Below, piece after piece: positions 33,657 through 39,546 of a stretch of DNA of 39,546 nucleotides. Source of the stretch: Treponema brennaborense (GTDB taxonomy: Bacteria > Spirochaetota > Spirochaetia > Treponematales > Treponemataceae); assembly GCA_023666275.1 (NCBI GenBank), contig JAMPCJ010000013.1, forward strand, positions 1 through 39,546, written 5' to 3'. The notes under the pieces were generated by a model. That model was not told where the DNA came from, did no database searches, and saw only the letters and a program-made list of their open reading frames with translations. Each line of letters starts with the position of its first letter. Position 1 is the first letter of the stretch. The position numbers and the translations under genes are program-made.

Positions 33657-35405
33657 ATGGCTGAAAAAAACGAACATCTTTCTTTGATCCGTCACAGCAT
33701 GGCGCATATTATGGCGGAAGCAGTGCTTTCCCGCTTTCCCGATGCGAAAATCGCCATCGGTCCGGCAATAGAAAACGGATTCTACTATGATTTCGATTTT
33801 CCGCGCGCAATAACGCAGGAAGATCTCGACGCTGTGGAAAAAGAAATGCGGCGCATCATCGGCGAGGGGCGTCAGTTCACACGGCGCGAAATATCCCGCG
33901 AAGAAGCGCTGGAAATGTTCCGCGATCAGCCGTATAAACTGGAACTGATTCGCGATCTGCCGGAAAGCGAAGTTATCACTTGTTATACGCAGGGATCGTT
34001 TACCGATTTATGCCGTGGTCCGCACGTTGCTTCCACAAAAGAACTGAATGCGCAGGCCGTAAAACTGATGAAAACAGCCGGCGCGTACTGGCGCGGAGAT
34101 GTAAACCGCCCGATGCTCACGCGCATTTACGGAACTGCCTGGGAAACTCCCGCGGAACTGAAAGAATATCTTTCGATGCTCGAAGAAGCCGAAAAACGCG
34201 ATCACCGCAAAATCGGACGCGAACTCGATTTATTTCATATCGATGAAGAAAATCCGGGAGAAATTTTCTGGCATCCGAACGGCTGGACTGTTTATTCCAT
34301 TATAAAAGACTACGTCCGCGAAAAAATCCGCAGGGACGATTATTCGGAAGTAAATACGCCGTTTGTCATGCCGCGCTCATTATGGGAACGCAGCGGACAC
34401 TGGGCGAAATATCAGGAATATATGTTTATTACGGAAAGCGAAAAACGCTTGTTTGCGCTGAAGCCGATGAACTGCCCAGGACACGTGGAGATTTTCAAGA
34501 ACCGCCTGCGCTCTTACCGCGATCTTCCGCTGCGTTTTGCGGAATTCGGTTCGTGTACCCGCAATGAAGCTTCCGGCGCGCTGCACGGCATTATGCGCGT
34601 GCGCGGTTTTGTTCAGGATGACGGACACATTTTCTGCACGGAAGAACAAATCCCCGCCGAAGTAGTGAAATTCTGCGCCCTTTTGAAAGATATGTATCGG
34701 GATTTCGGCTTTGACAACGACAAAATCGCCGTTAAATTTTCCACGCGTCCGGAACGCCGTGTCGGTTCCGATGAAGACTGGGACCGCGCCGAAGCCGCGC
34801 TCGCGGATGCCTGCAAAAAAGCCGGACTTGAATACGAAATTCAGCCGGGAGAAGGCGCGTTTTACGGGCCGAAACTGGAATTCGCGTTAATCGATGCGCT
34901 GGGGCGCTCCTGGCAGTGCGGCACAATTCAGGTTGACTATCAGCTGCCTTCGAAAGAACGTTTGAATGCGGAATACATCGGCGACGACAACGCCCGCCAT
35001 ACGCCCGTTATGCTGCACCGCGCCGTGCTCGGCTCGCTGGAACGTTTTATCGGCATTCTGCTGGAAAATTTTTCCGGCGCGCTTCCCGCCTGGCTGCATT
35101 TTACGCAGGCAGTGATTATTCCGGTTGCGCCTGCTTTGAACGATTATTCGGCGCGTATTCTCGAACGCCTGCGTGCTGCCGAAATCCGTGCCGAAGCCGC
35201 CTTCGACAGCGACCGCATGAACGCAAAAATCCGCCGCGCGCAGGTGCAGAAAATTCCCTACATGCTGATAATCGGAGAAAAAGAAATGGCGGAAGATTCC
35301 GTTGCTGTCCGCTTCCGCGACGGGCGCCCTCAGCAAGTTATGAAAACCGATGATTTTATTGCGTATGTAAAAGAAAAAACGGAGTCGCGGTTCGTCGGAA
35401 TTTAG
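33657..35405 (+). CDS. thrS: Threonyl-tRNA synthetase without TGS domain
   Basis: 582 residues against about 640 in E. coli. The start is fixed by AAGGA at 33644-33648, so the missing N-terminal TGS domain is real and not a start error. The protein begins in the editing domain: [15 protein letters not shown] (zinc/editing His pair) and [12 protein letters not shown]. The class II catalytic core follows ([39 protein letters not shown] with the zinc-ligand Cys, [16 protein letters not shown]) with [13 protein letters not shown]. The C-terminal anticodon-binding domain ends [17 protein letters not shown]-less ThrRS is known in spirochaetes. Charging and editing sites look complete. Confidence 0.97.
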   Translation: MAEKNEHLSLIRHSMAHIMAEAVLSRFPDAKIAIGPAIENGFYYDFDFPRAITQEDLDAVEKEMRRIIGEGRQFTRREISREEALEMFRDQPYKLELIRDLPESEVITCYTQGSFTDLCRGPHVASTKELNAQAVKLMKTAGAYWRGDVNRPMLTRIYGTAWETPAELKEYLSMLEEAEKRDHRKIGRELDLFHIDEENPGEIFWHPNGWTVYSIIKDYVREKIRRDDYSEVNTPFVMPRSLWERSGHWAKYQEYMFITESEKRLFALKPMNCPGHVEIFKNRLRSYRDLPLRFAEFGSCTRNEASGALHGIMRVRGFVQDDGHIFCTEEQIPAEVVKFCALLKDMYRDFGFDNDKIAVKFSTRPERRVGSDEDWDRAEAALADACKKAGLEYEIQPGEGAFYGPKLEFALIDALGRSWQCGTIQVDYQLPSKERLNAEYIGDDNARHTPVMLHRAVLGSLERFIGILLENFSGALPAWLHFTQAVIIPVAPALNDYSARILERLRAAEIRAEAAFDSDRMNAKIRRAQVQKIPYMLIIGEKEMAEDSVAVRFRDGRPQQVMKTDDFIAYVKEKTESRFVGI

Positions 35406-35415
35406 CGGCGTTTTT

Positions 35416-35481
35416 CCGCATACGGCGCCGTGTGCGGATGGGGAGAAAAGACGCTGCGGCACGCAGGGCGGGCGTTTTTTT
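35416..35481 (+). terminator. thrS terminator region with two hairpins
   Basis: CCGCATACGG and CCGTGTGCGG (35416-35437) form a 10-bp stem with one G-U pair. A second hairpin built on ACGC...GCGT with an inner CTGCG/CGCAG stem ends in seven T at 35475-35481. Confidence 0.65.
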
Positions 35482-35553
35482 GAAACGCAAAGTCCGACGC
35501 GCGCCGCGTACCCCTGCGTACATGTTTTCGGGGCTCCGTGGCAAAGTCCGCTT

Positions 35554-36261
35554 TTATTCGCCGCCGACTGCCGAATAGAGAAGCGGTTTGAACGCTTCAA
35601 GCTGCGGAATGTAATAAATATAGAAAGATTTCGCGTCTTTTTTTTCATCGGACCGCAGAAACGCGGCGGCAAGGCTTTCCAGCGAAGAAACGATGTCGGC
35701 CTTTTTTTGCGATTCTTTCATTTTACGCGCACTTTCGGTCAGTTTCTGCAATGTTTCAAAATGATTTGCGTCCGATGTTTCGAGGCATTTTTTGATGATA
35801 TTTGAAGCACCGTCATACGGCAGCGCTTTCGAAAAATAAAAATGCACGCCGTCGTCCGACTGTATCTTGCAGCCGTGCGCCGGAACAAAAAGCAGAAAAC
35901 CGCCGTCCGCTGCCGCCGCCACGGTGCGCCCCGCAAAATCGTGAAAGCCGCCTTGATGTCCGAAAAACCGCCCGCAGCGCGTGAAAACCCGTCTGCCTGC
36001 GCCGCCGCTGCCGAGTGCGAAAAAACCTTCGCCGATTACCGCGAAATCTTCGTCGCGTTCCGTCATCTGCACGGCGCCTTGAACAAAACCGCCCGCTGTT
36101 TCGGCGGCGCTTTTTTTGTATCCGAACGTGCCGTAACTGTATAAATCCCGCAGCAAAAGGCGGAAGCGTTCGGCGTCGGCGCGGCTGAAATCCGCGGCAA
36201 AAAAATTCGCGCAAACTGAAAACGCAAAAGCCGCCGCAAGCAAATTTTTTCCAGCTGTCAT
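35554..36261 (-). CDS. Exported protein with a FlgG/FlgF-like core
   Basis: 235 residues from ATG 36261 (GGGGG upstream); the longer open frame to 36657 is noise. A Sec signal peptide is present (NLLAAAFAFSVCANFFAA, cleavage after ...FAA). Residues 60-122 match the core motif of flagellar hook/basal-body rod proteins: QGAVQMTERDEDFAVIGEG, FFAL, RVFTRCGRFF and the G-F-x-x-x-x-G turn. Real FlgG and FlgF lack a Sec signal and have heptad-rich N- and C-termini, which are absent here. The C-terminal half is helical with Lys/Glu. It may be a periplasmic protein that borrows the fold to touch the spirochaete's periplasmic flagella. That role is inference. Confidence 0.7.
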   Translation of the reverse strand: MTAGKNLLAAAFAFSVCANFFAADFSRADAERFRLLLRDLYSYGTFGYKKSAAETAGGFVQGAVQMTERDEDFAVIGEGFFALGSGGAGRRVFTRCGRFFGHQGGFHDFAGRTVAAAADGGFLLFVPAHGCKIQSDDGVHFYFSKALPYDGASNIIKKCLETSDANHFETLQKLTESARKMKESQKKADIVSSLESLAAAFLRSDEKKDAKSFYIYYIPQLEAFKPLLYSAVGGE

Positions 36262-36402
36262 TCCGATTTTCCCCCGTTTTCGATTCAGTATAGCATCGAT
36301 TGTCCGTTTGAGAAAATGCCGCCGTGCGCGCAGTGCAAGTCCGTTCTGCCGATATGCGGTGCGCCGTGCCGTCTGGCGGTTTTGACAGAGCTGCGCATTT
36401 TG

Positions 36403-36431
36403 TTGACGAAACAGCACTCGTATGCAATAAT
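36403..36431 (+). promoter_or_regulatory. Promoter of the LPP20-type lipoprotein gene
   Basis: TTGACG (36403-36408), 17-base spacer, AATAAT (36426-36431). The leader is about 60 bases, with GAGGAG near its end. Confidence 0.55.
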
Positions 36432-36499
36432 GAACGCGCCGGCTGCGCTTTGTCCGCCGCCGGTCAGTGAAAAAAACGGGATATTTTAGAGGAGAATAT

Positions 36500-37081
36500 A
36501 TGAAAAAGATCATGTTTGTTGTTTTGCCGGCGCTTTTATTGGCTGCGTTCGGCTGTGCCGGCAAGCCGTCCGAAACGGAAAAATCGGTAACTGTGCTCGG
36601 AAAAGACGGAACCCCTCGTCCGGAATGGGTTCGTTCCGGCAAACAGACAGAAGACACCCATTACGAAGTGGGTTACGGAAAGCTGTCGAACTTTGCGACA
36701 TCGAAGAAAAAGGCGGAAACAGATGCGCGCAATCAAATTGCTTTTTGGCTTCAGACCGATGTAAATACCGTGCTGAAAACGTATACGCAGGATGCGGGCA
36801 TCGCGGATGATCGGGAAGTAATCGAGTATATGGAAGAAGTTTCGATGCAGACCGCAAAAACATCGCTGTCCGGCGCGCAGATTGAAGATGTCTGGGAAGA
36901 TGCGGAAGGCGGCGTGTATGTGCTGATGTCCTATGATGTGAATAAAGCCGCCGAAAATCTCGATTCGCAGATGAAAGCCTATCAGCGCAATGAAAGCGCG
37001 GCTTTTGCGGAATTCAAAGCGCAGGAAGCGTTCCGTGCTTTGGAAGCAAAACAGGCGGAAGCGGCAGCGTCTGAGCGTTAA
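36500..37081 (+). CDS. LPP20-family-like lipoprotein
   Basis: 193 residues from ATG 36500 (AGAGGAGA upstream); an in-frame ATG at 36467 lacks an SD. The lipoprotein signal FVVLPALLLAAFGC gives lipid Cys19. The mature part has RPEWVRSGKQTEDTHYEVGYGK, a helix rich in Lys/Ala (SKKKAETDARNQIAFWLQ) and a beta strand DAEGGVYVLMSYDVN. This is the LPP20/LPP-like pattern: W-V...Y.VG.G, then A..A..A....I, then .YVL..Y. A coiled Ala/Gln/Glu C-terminus follows. Such proteins are outer-membrane or periplasmic lipoproteins of unclear function. The gene is divergent from the FlgG-like gene and monocistronic. Confidence 0.8.
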   Translation: MKKIMFVVLPALLLAAFGCAGKPSETEKSVTVLGKDGTPRPEWVRSGKQTEDTHYEVGYGKLSNFATSKKKAETDARNQIAFWLQTDVNTVLKTYTQDAGIADDREVIEYMEEVSMQTAKTSLSGAQIEDVWEDAEGGVYVLMSYDVNKAAENLDSQMKAYQRNESAAFAEFKAQEAFRALEAKQAEAAASER

Positions 37082-37098
37082 ACGCATCCGCGCGGCGT

Positions 37099-37139
37099 GT
37101 CATTGCGAGGAGAACGCGCAGCGTTCGACGAAGCAATCC
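37099..37139. repeat. Dispersed TCATTGCGAG...AAGCAATCC palindromic element
   Basis: TCATTGCGAGGAG near the left end and CGACGAAGCAATCC at the right end have the form of a dispersed intergenic palindromic repeat seen in many bacterial genomes. It lies just past the lipoprotein stop. A short match (AAGCAATCCG) recurs in the 42-bp array at 39040-39290. Confidence 0.55.
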
Positions 37140-37190
37140 GGCACGATAGATTGCCACTATGTATAGTTTTGAAACAACTCTGTTGCAGTG

Positions 37191-37226
37191 CGGGGCGGCG
37201 CCGATCGGCGTTATGCCCCGTTTTTT
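37191..37226 (+). terminator. Terminator between convergent lipoprotein genes
   Basis: CGGGGC (37191-37196) pairs with GCCCCG (37215-37220), with an inner CGCCGATCGGCG stem, followed by six T (37221-37226). Confidence 0.85.
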
Positions 37227-37289
37227 ATGCATATATGCGCACGGCTGCGGCATTTGCATCGCGCATGCCGTGATGCACTGCGCAGTCAA

Positions 37290-38540
37290 TCAGTACAGTA
37301 TTTTTTCCAGATCCACGGCAATAAAACCGGCGCGTCCCGTTTTGTAAAAACTCGATTCTTCCCAGGCGGCATACAGCGTATTTCCGGCAGCGCCGATAAC
37401 CCCGTAAGAAAAAGACGGCGGCAGTTTGGGAAGCCGAAACGCCGCGGGAACGGTGCTTGAGGTGCCGCTGTATTTATTCGGCAGTGCGCCGGAAAAAAAC
37501 AGCGTACCGTCAGGAAACACGGCGACGGAATACGTTTCCGCAAGTACAGCGCTGCATGTTTGGATGGCAGCTTCATCTTCGGAATTTTCGTCTGCCGGAT
37601 TGCCGCCGCGGGTAAATACTTTCGTTGTTCCGTACCGAATAAACGCCGGATCCGCATACCGGCATTCTGCGGTAAACGGAAAATCCTGCGGCAAACGGGA
37701 AAGCAGCGCGTGCAGCCGCGGCGGCGCATTTTCAAAAGACGTCGGTTCTTTTTGTTCCCGATATTCTTTCTGCGAAATCGTCATTACGGAAAAAGGCGGC
37801 TGCGCGTTCGCGGGCGGAATATCCGTGAGCGGCTGATATGTATGCAGCTTGATGTAGGAAAAATCGGTTTTCTGCTTGTACGCCGTCTTCACCGAAAAAA
37901 GCCAGTCCCGATTTGCATATACAAGACTTATCGCCTCTGCGTTCGGCAGAATGCCGAGATCGCTTTTTGTCAGCACGGGGAAATACAGCCCCGAATCAAT
38001 CCGATATGAAGCAAGAATTATTTGCGATGCGGCGTTTGAAGCGGCGTCATAGAAAGATTCTTCCGCGCCGAATGCGCCGTCAATCTGTTCGGATTCGGAA
38101 AACAGCGCGGAGTTTTCCGAGAAAAACGCATTCGAATACAAATGGAATACGGGAATGTTTCCGATAAGCATCAGCGTATCCGCCGTTTTTCCGCCGAACA
38201 GCAGCGGATCCGGCTTTAATTCGATGTCCGTACCGCCGCCGCACAGCATAAGACCGAGCCTGTTCACGATAAAATACGCGCCGCCGCTTGTCTGCACCGC
38301 GCTTGATATGCGCACGGCTTCCGTCCAGGGAAGAATGCGCGTTTCGGGGCTGTCGCTCGGCGACTGAATTTTTTTCACCGCGCCGTTATGAAAACAAAAC
38401 CATTGCACCGCGGGCTTTTCGGCAGGAAGCTGCGGCGGAATTTCGTCTGCGTCCGTTTTTTTATTGCAGGAAACATGCAGCATGCACAGCAGCAGGCACA
38501 GGCAGAAAAACACGGCATGTTTTCGATTTGAATTATTCAT
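37290..38540 (-). CDS. Orphan lipoprotein, unknown function
   Basis: 416 residues from ATG 38540; the open frame continues to 38594 but the extra residues lie upstream of the -10 box. The signal FFCLCLLLCMLHVSC gives lipid Cys25. The mature protein is beta-strand-rich with repeated aromatic/Gly turns (GGAYFIVNRLGLMLCGG, IGNIPVFHLYSNAFF, VAVFPDGTLFFSGALPN, VIGAAGNTLYAAWEES), suggesting a beta-propeller-like fold. The family is not recognised. There is no SD, and the -10 TACACT ends seven bases before the ATG. Confidence 0.75.
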   Translation of the reverse strand: MNNSNRKHAVFFCLCLLLCMLHVSCNKKTDADEIPPQLPAEKPAVQWFCFHNGAVKKIQSPSDSPETRILPWTEAVRISSAVQTSGGAYFIVNRLGLMLCGGGTDIELKPDPLLFGGKTADTLMLIGNIPVFHLYSNAFFSENSALFSESEQIDGAFGAEESFYDAASNAASQIILASYRIDSGLYFPVLTKSDLGILPNAEAISLVYANRDWLFSVKTAYKQKTDFSYIKLHTYQPLTDIPPANAQPPFSVMTISQKEYREQKEPTSFENAPPRLHALLSRLPQDFPFTAECRYADPAFIRYGTTKVFTRGGNPADENSEDEAAIQTCSAVLAETYSVAVFPDGTLFFSGALPNKYSGTSSTVPAAFRLPKLPPSFSYGVIGAAGNTLYAAWEESSFYKTGRAGFIAVDLEKILY

Positions 38541-38547
38541 CACAGAC

Positions 38548-38577
38548 AGTGTACTCCGTCGGCAGGGGAAAAAGCAA
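38548..38577 (-). promoter_or_regulatory. Promoter of the 37290-38540 lipoprotein gene
   Basis: On the - strand: TTGCTT (38577-38572), 18-base spacer, TACACT (38553-38548), then seven bases to the ATG. Another leaderless-type arrangement. Confidence 0.55.
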
Positions 38578-38664
38578 GAAGTGTAACGGCGCAATTGCTT
38601 CTTGCGGTTCTCGTGCTGAATGCGTGCCGCCGATTTAGGTTAACGGAGAACGCCGCGTACCCCT

Positions 38665-38688
38665 TGCCGCGGGCTTGCCCGCAGGCAG
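38665..38688. repeat. G+C-rich hairpin
   Basis: TGCCGCGGGC and GCCCGCAGGCA are nearly perfect arms around TT. It lies in an otherwise gene-free stretch (38541-38810). Possible terminator or dispersed palindrome; no U-run. Confidence 0.45.
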
Positions 38689-38810
38689 CAGCGTGCCGAT
38701 AACGGCGCGTTCACTTGTCGCAGTCCCCAATACGGATTGCAGCGCCGTTTGCTCGAATGCGCGCGGCGCGTGCATTCGATACGGTTTGTGTGTGCCGTTG
38801 AAAACAGGAG

Positions 38811-38862
38811 GTTTGGAGGGAAGAAAACCGCGCCTCGCAAGTAGGGGTTTTCTTCCCTCCAA
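38811..38862. repeat. Hairpin repeat element, copy 1
   Basis: GGAGGGAAGAAAACC (38815-38829) and GGTTTTCTTCCCTCC (38846-38860) are perfect 15-base inverted arms around a loop with GCGCCTCGCAAGTAGG. It is followed by AATAAATAAAATG. The same element recurs at 39400, with similar A/T-rich sequence after it. Each copy immediately precedes an ORF. Confidence 0.9.
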
Positions 38863-38870
38863 TAAATAAA

Positions 38871-39362
38871 ATGTATAAAAATACTGCGGCTGAAATTGTT
38901 CTGAAATTCAGCCATACATTTCAGGGAGAATTCTGTCTGTTAGTAAACTGCGGTATGGTTGTCATTGAAGCCTGCCTGTTGTCAGGCAGAAACGGGCGTG
39001 CGGCAGCCGAAACCGCAAAATTCGTTCCCGAACTTTTGCGGCAAGCAATCCGAGCACGCGGAAACGTTCCCCGCGCTCTATGGCAAGGAATCCGAGTAGT
39101 CGGAAGCGTCTCCGCGTTCCACGGCAAGCAATCCGAGTACTCGGAAAGCTTCCCTGCGCTTCATGACAGGCAATCCAAGCAGTCGGAAAGGTTCCCCGCG
39201 TTCCACGGCAAACAAACCGAGTACTCGGAAACATTACCTGCGTTCCATGGCAAACAAACCGAGTACTCGGAAACATTACCTGCGTTCCATGGCAGAGGAA
39301 AGTGTCCTTTTCTGTGTGCGCCGTTGCGTCGTGTACCGAATTATGCTATATTTGCCGCATAA
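38871..39362 (+). CDS. Possible repeat-containing ORF (degenerate)
   Basis: 163 codons starting nine bases after hairpin copy 1, without an SD. The first 50 residues (MYKNTAAEIVLKFSH...) have no recognised family. The second half crosses the 42-bp array: four in-frame 14-residue repeats of the type ETLPAFHGKQTEYS. The two earlier units are out of this frame because unit 2 lacks one base and in its original frame carries a TAG. The ORF is therefore probably a decaying gene or a chance frame through repeats. Confidence 0.25.
   Translation: MYKNTAAEIVLKFSHTFQGEFCLLVNCGMVVIEACLLSGRNGRAAAETAKFVPELLRQAIRARGNVPRALWQGIRVVGSVSAFHGKQSEYSESFPALHDRQSKQSERFPAFHGKQTEYSETLPAFHGKQTEYSETLPAFHGRGKCPFLCAPLRRVPNYAIFAA
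39040..39290. repeat. 42-bp tandem repeat array B (six units, one of 41 bp)
   Basis: Units begin at 39040, 39082, 39123, 39165, 39207 and 39249. The consensus begins GGCAAGCAATCCGAGTACTC. Unit 2 is 41 bp. Units 5 and 6 are identical, so the 3' end duplicated most recently. Confidence 0.95.
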
Positions 39363-39399
39363 AGCGTATGAATTGCGATAATTGAATGCGCCGTTAGTG

Positions 39400-39451
39400 G
39401 TTTGGAGGAAAGAAAACCCCGCCTCGCAAGAAGGGGGGGGCTTCCCTCCAA
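39400..39451. repeat. Hairpin repeat element, copy 2 (with G8 run)
   Basis: It matches copy 1 over GTTTGGAGG(G/A)AAGAAAACC and CGCCTCGCAAG, and again over CTTCCCTCCA. The right arm is altered: the GGGGTTTT of copy 1 is replaced by a G8 run (39433-39440). It lies 24 bases upstream of the last gene. Confidence 0.85.
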
Positions 39452-39474
39452 AAGATAAAATTTAGGAGGACAAC

Positions 39475-39546
39475 ATGAAAAAATGCGGAAAAACGACGGC
39501 AGTGCTTGCCGCTTTATTGCTGACTTCGTGGGGGGGGGTATATTCT
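39475..39546 (+). CDS. 5' end of an exported, probably lipoprotein, gene (partial)
   Basis: ATG 39475 with AGGAGG nine bases upstream opens a signal sequence, MKKCGKTTAVLAALLLTSWG, and the frame runs off the window after 24 codons. The segment LLLTS is followed by Trp-Gly-Gly, where a lipoprotein would have Cys-Gly-Gly. The codon is TGG at the edge of a nine-G run (39530-39538), so a G-run change may have removed the Cys (TGC) or shifted the frame. Together with hairpin copy 2 it looks like a variable surface lipoprotein gene. The rest lies outside. Confidence 0.55.
   Translation, partial: MKKCGKTTAVLAALLLTSWGGVYS

Noticed and set aside
38811-39451. Integron attC sites
   Set aside because: The two hairpin elements are repeated and palindromic, and treponemal integrons exist, but GTTRRRY and RYYYAAC core sites do not fit the element ends.

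Overview
The window looks like a chromosomal segment of a treponeme-type spirochaete with roughly 50% G+C. This assignment is an inference. It rests on a very long membrane-anchored coiled-coil protein of the spirochaetal SpiroCoCo type, a BspA/TpLRR-like leucine-rich lipoprotein, a threonyl-tRNA synthetase without the N-terminal TGS domain, a CarD regulator next to ispF, several orphan lipoproteins, and poly-G tracts. No rRNA, tRNA, CRISPR array or insertion sequence was recognised.

Region 1 (1-5683, + strand) is a compact, partly overlapping array that looks horizontally acquired. It holds small integral membrane proteins that resemble one another (one decayed, one cut by the window edge), a heavy-metal-associated (HMA) domain protein, three different class I methyltransferases, a metallo-beta-lactamase-fold hydrolase and a multi-spanning membrane protein. 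Most junctions are ATGA-type overlaps or very short gaps, so it reads as one operon, perhaps modifying or detoxifying a small molecule. Its substrate is unknown. Region 2 (5684-6400) is an AT-rich scar with a frameshifted HEAGH metallopeptidase-like remnant and an intact 58-residue partner gene on the - strand.

Region 3 (6400-14100, + strand) begins with a strong sigma-70 promoter and rplM-rpsI-recX, followed by malQ (4-alpha-glucanotransferase) and a 1271-residue GH13 protein, a cytoplasmic alpha-glucan module. Region 4 (14150-22292, - strand) has mscL, a YugP-type membrane metallopeptidase, a 42-bp tandem-repeat ORF, an alanine/glycine:cation symporter and a flavodoxin-like reductase in one direction. 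Upstream of these lie a BspA-like lipoprotein with a G8 tract, an orphan lipoprotein whose Shine-Dalgarno (SD) sequence sits in a hairpin, and a single ORF fusing a Gfo/Idh/MocA oxidoreductase to RNase HI.

Region 5 (22293-39546) has groEL with a promoter-embedded inverted repeat and strong terminators, a MIF-like tautomerase, a HAD hydrolase, the coiled-coil giant, carD-ispF, an unknown 471-residue protein overlapping an oligopeptide-binding protein gene, thrS, a periplasmic protein with a FlgG-like core, an LPP20-type lipoprotein and another lipoprotein. The last kilobase is repeat-rich: two copies of a hairpin element about 590 bp apart flank a second six-unit 42-bp tandem array, and a truncated lipoprotein-like gene with a G9 tract follows.

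A recurring theme is that six genes have a -10 box only 6-11 bp upstream of the ATG and no convincing SD, which suggests leaderless mRNAs.
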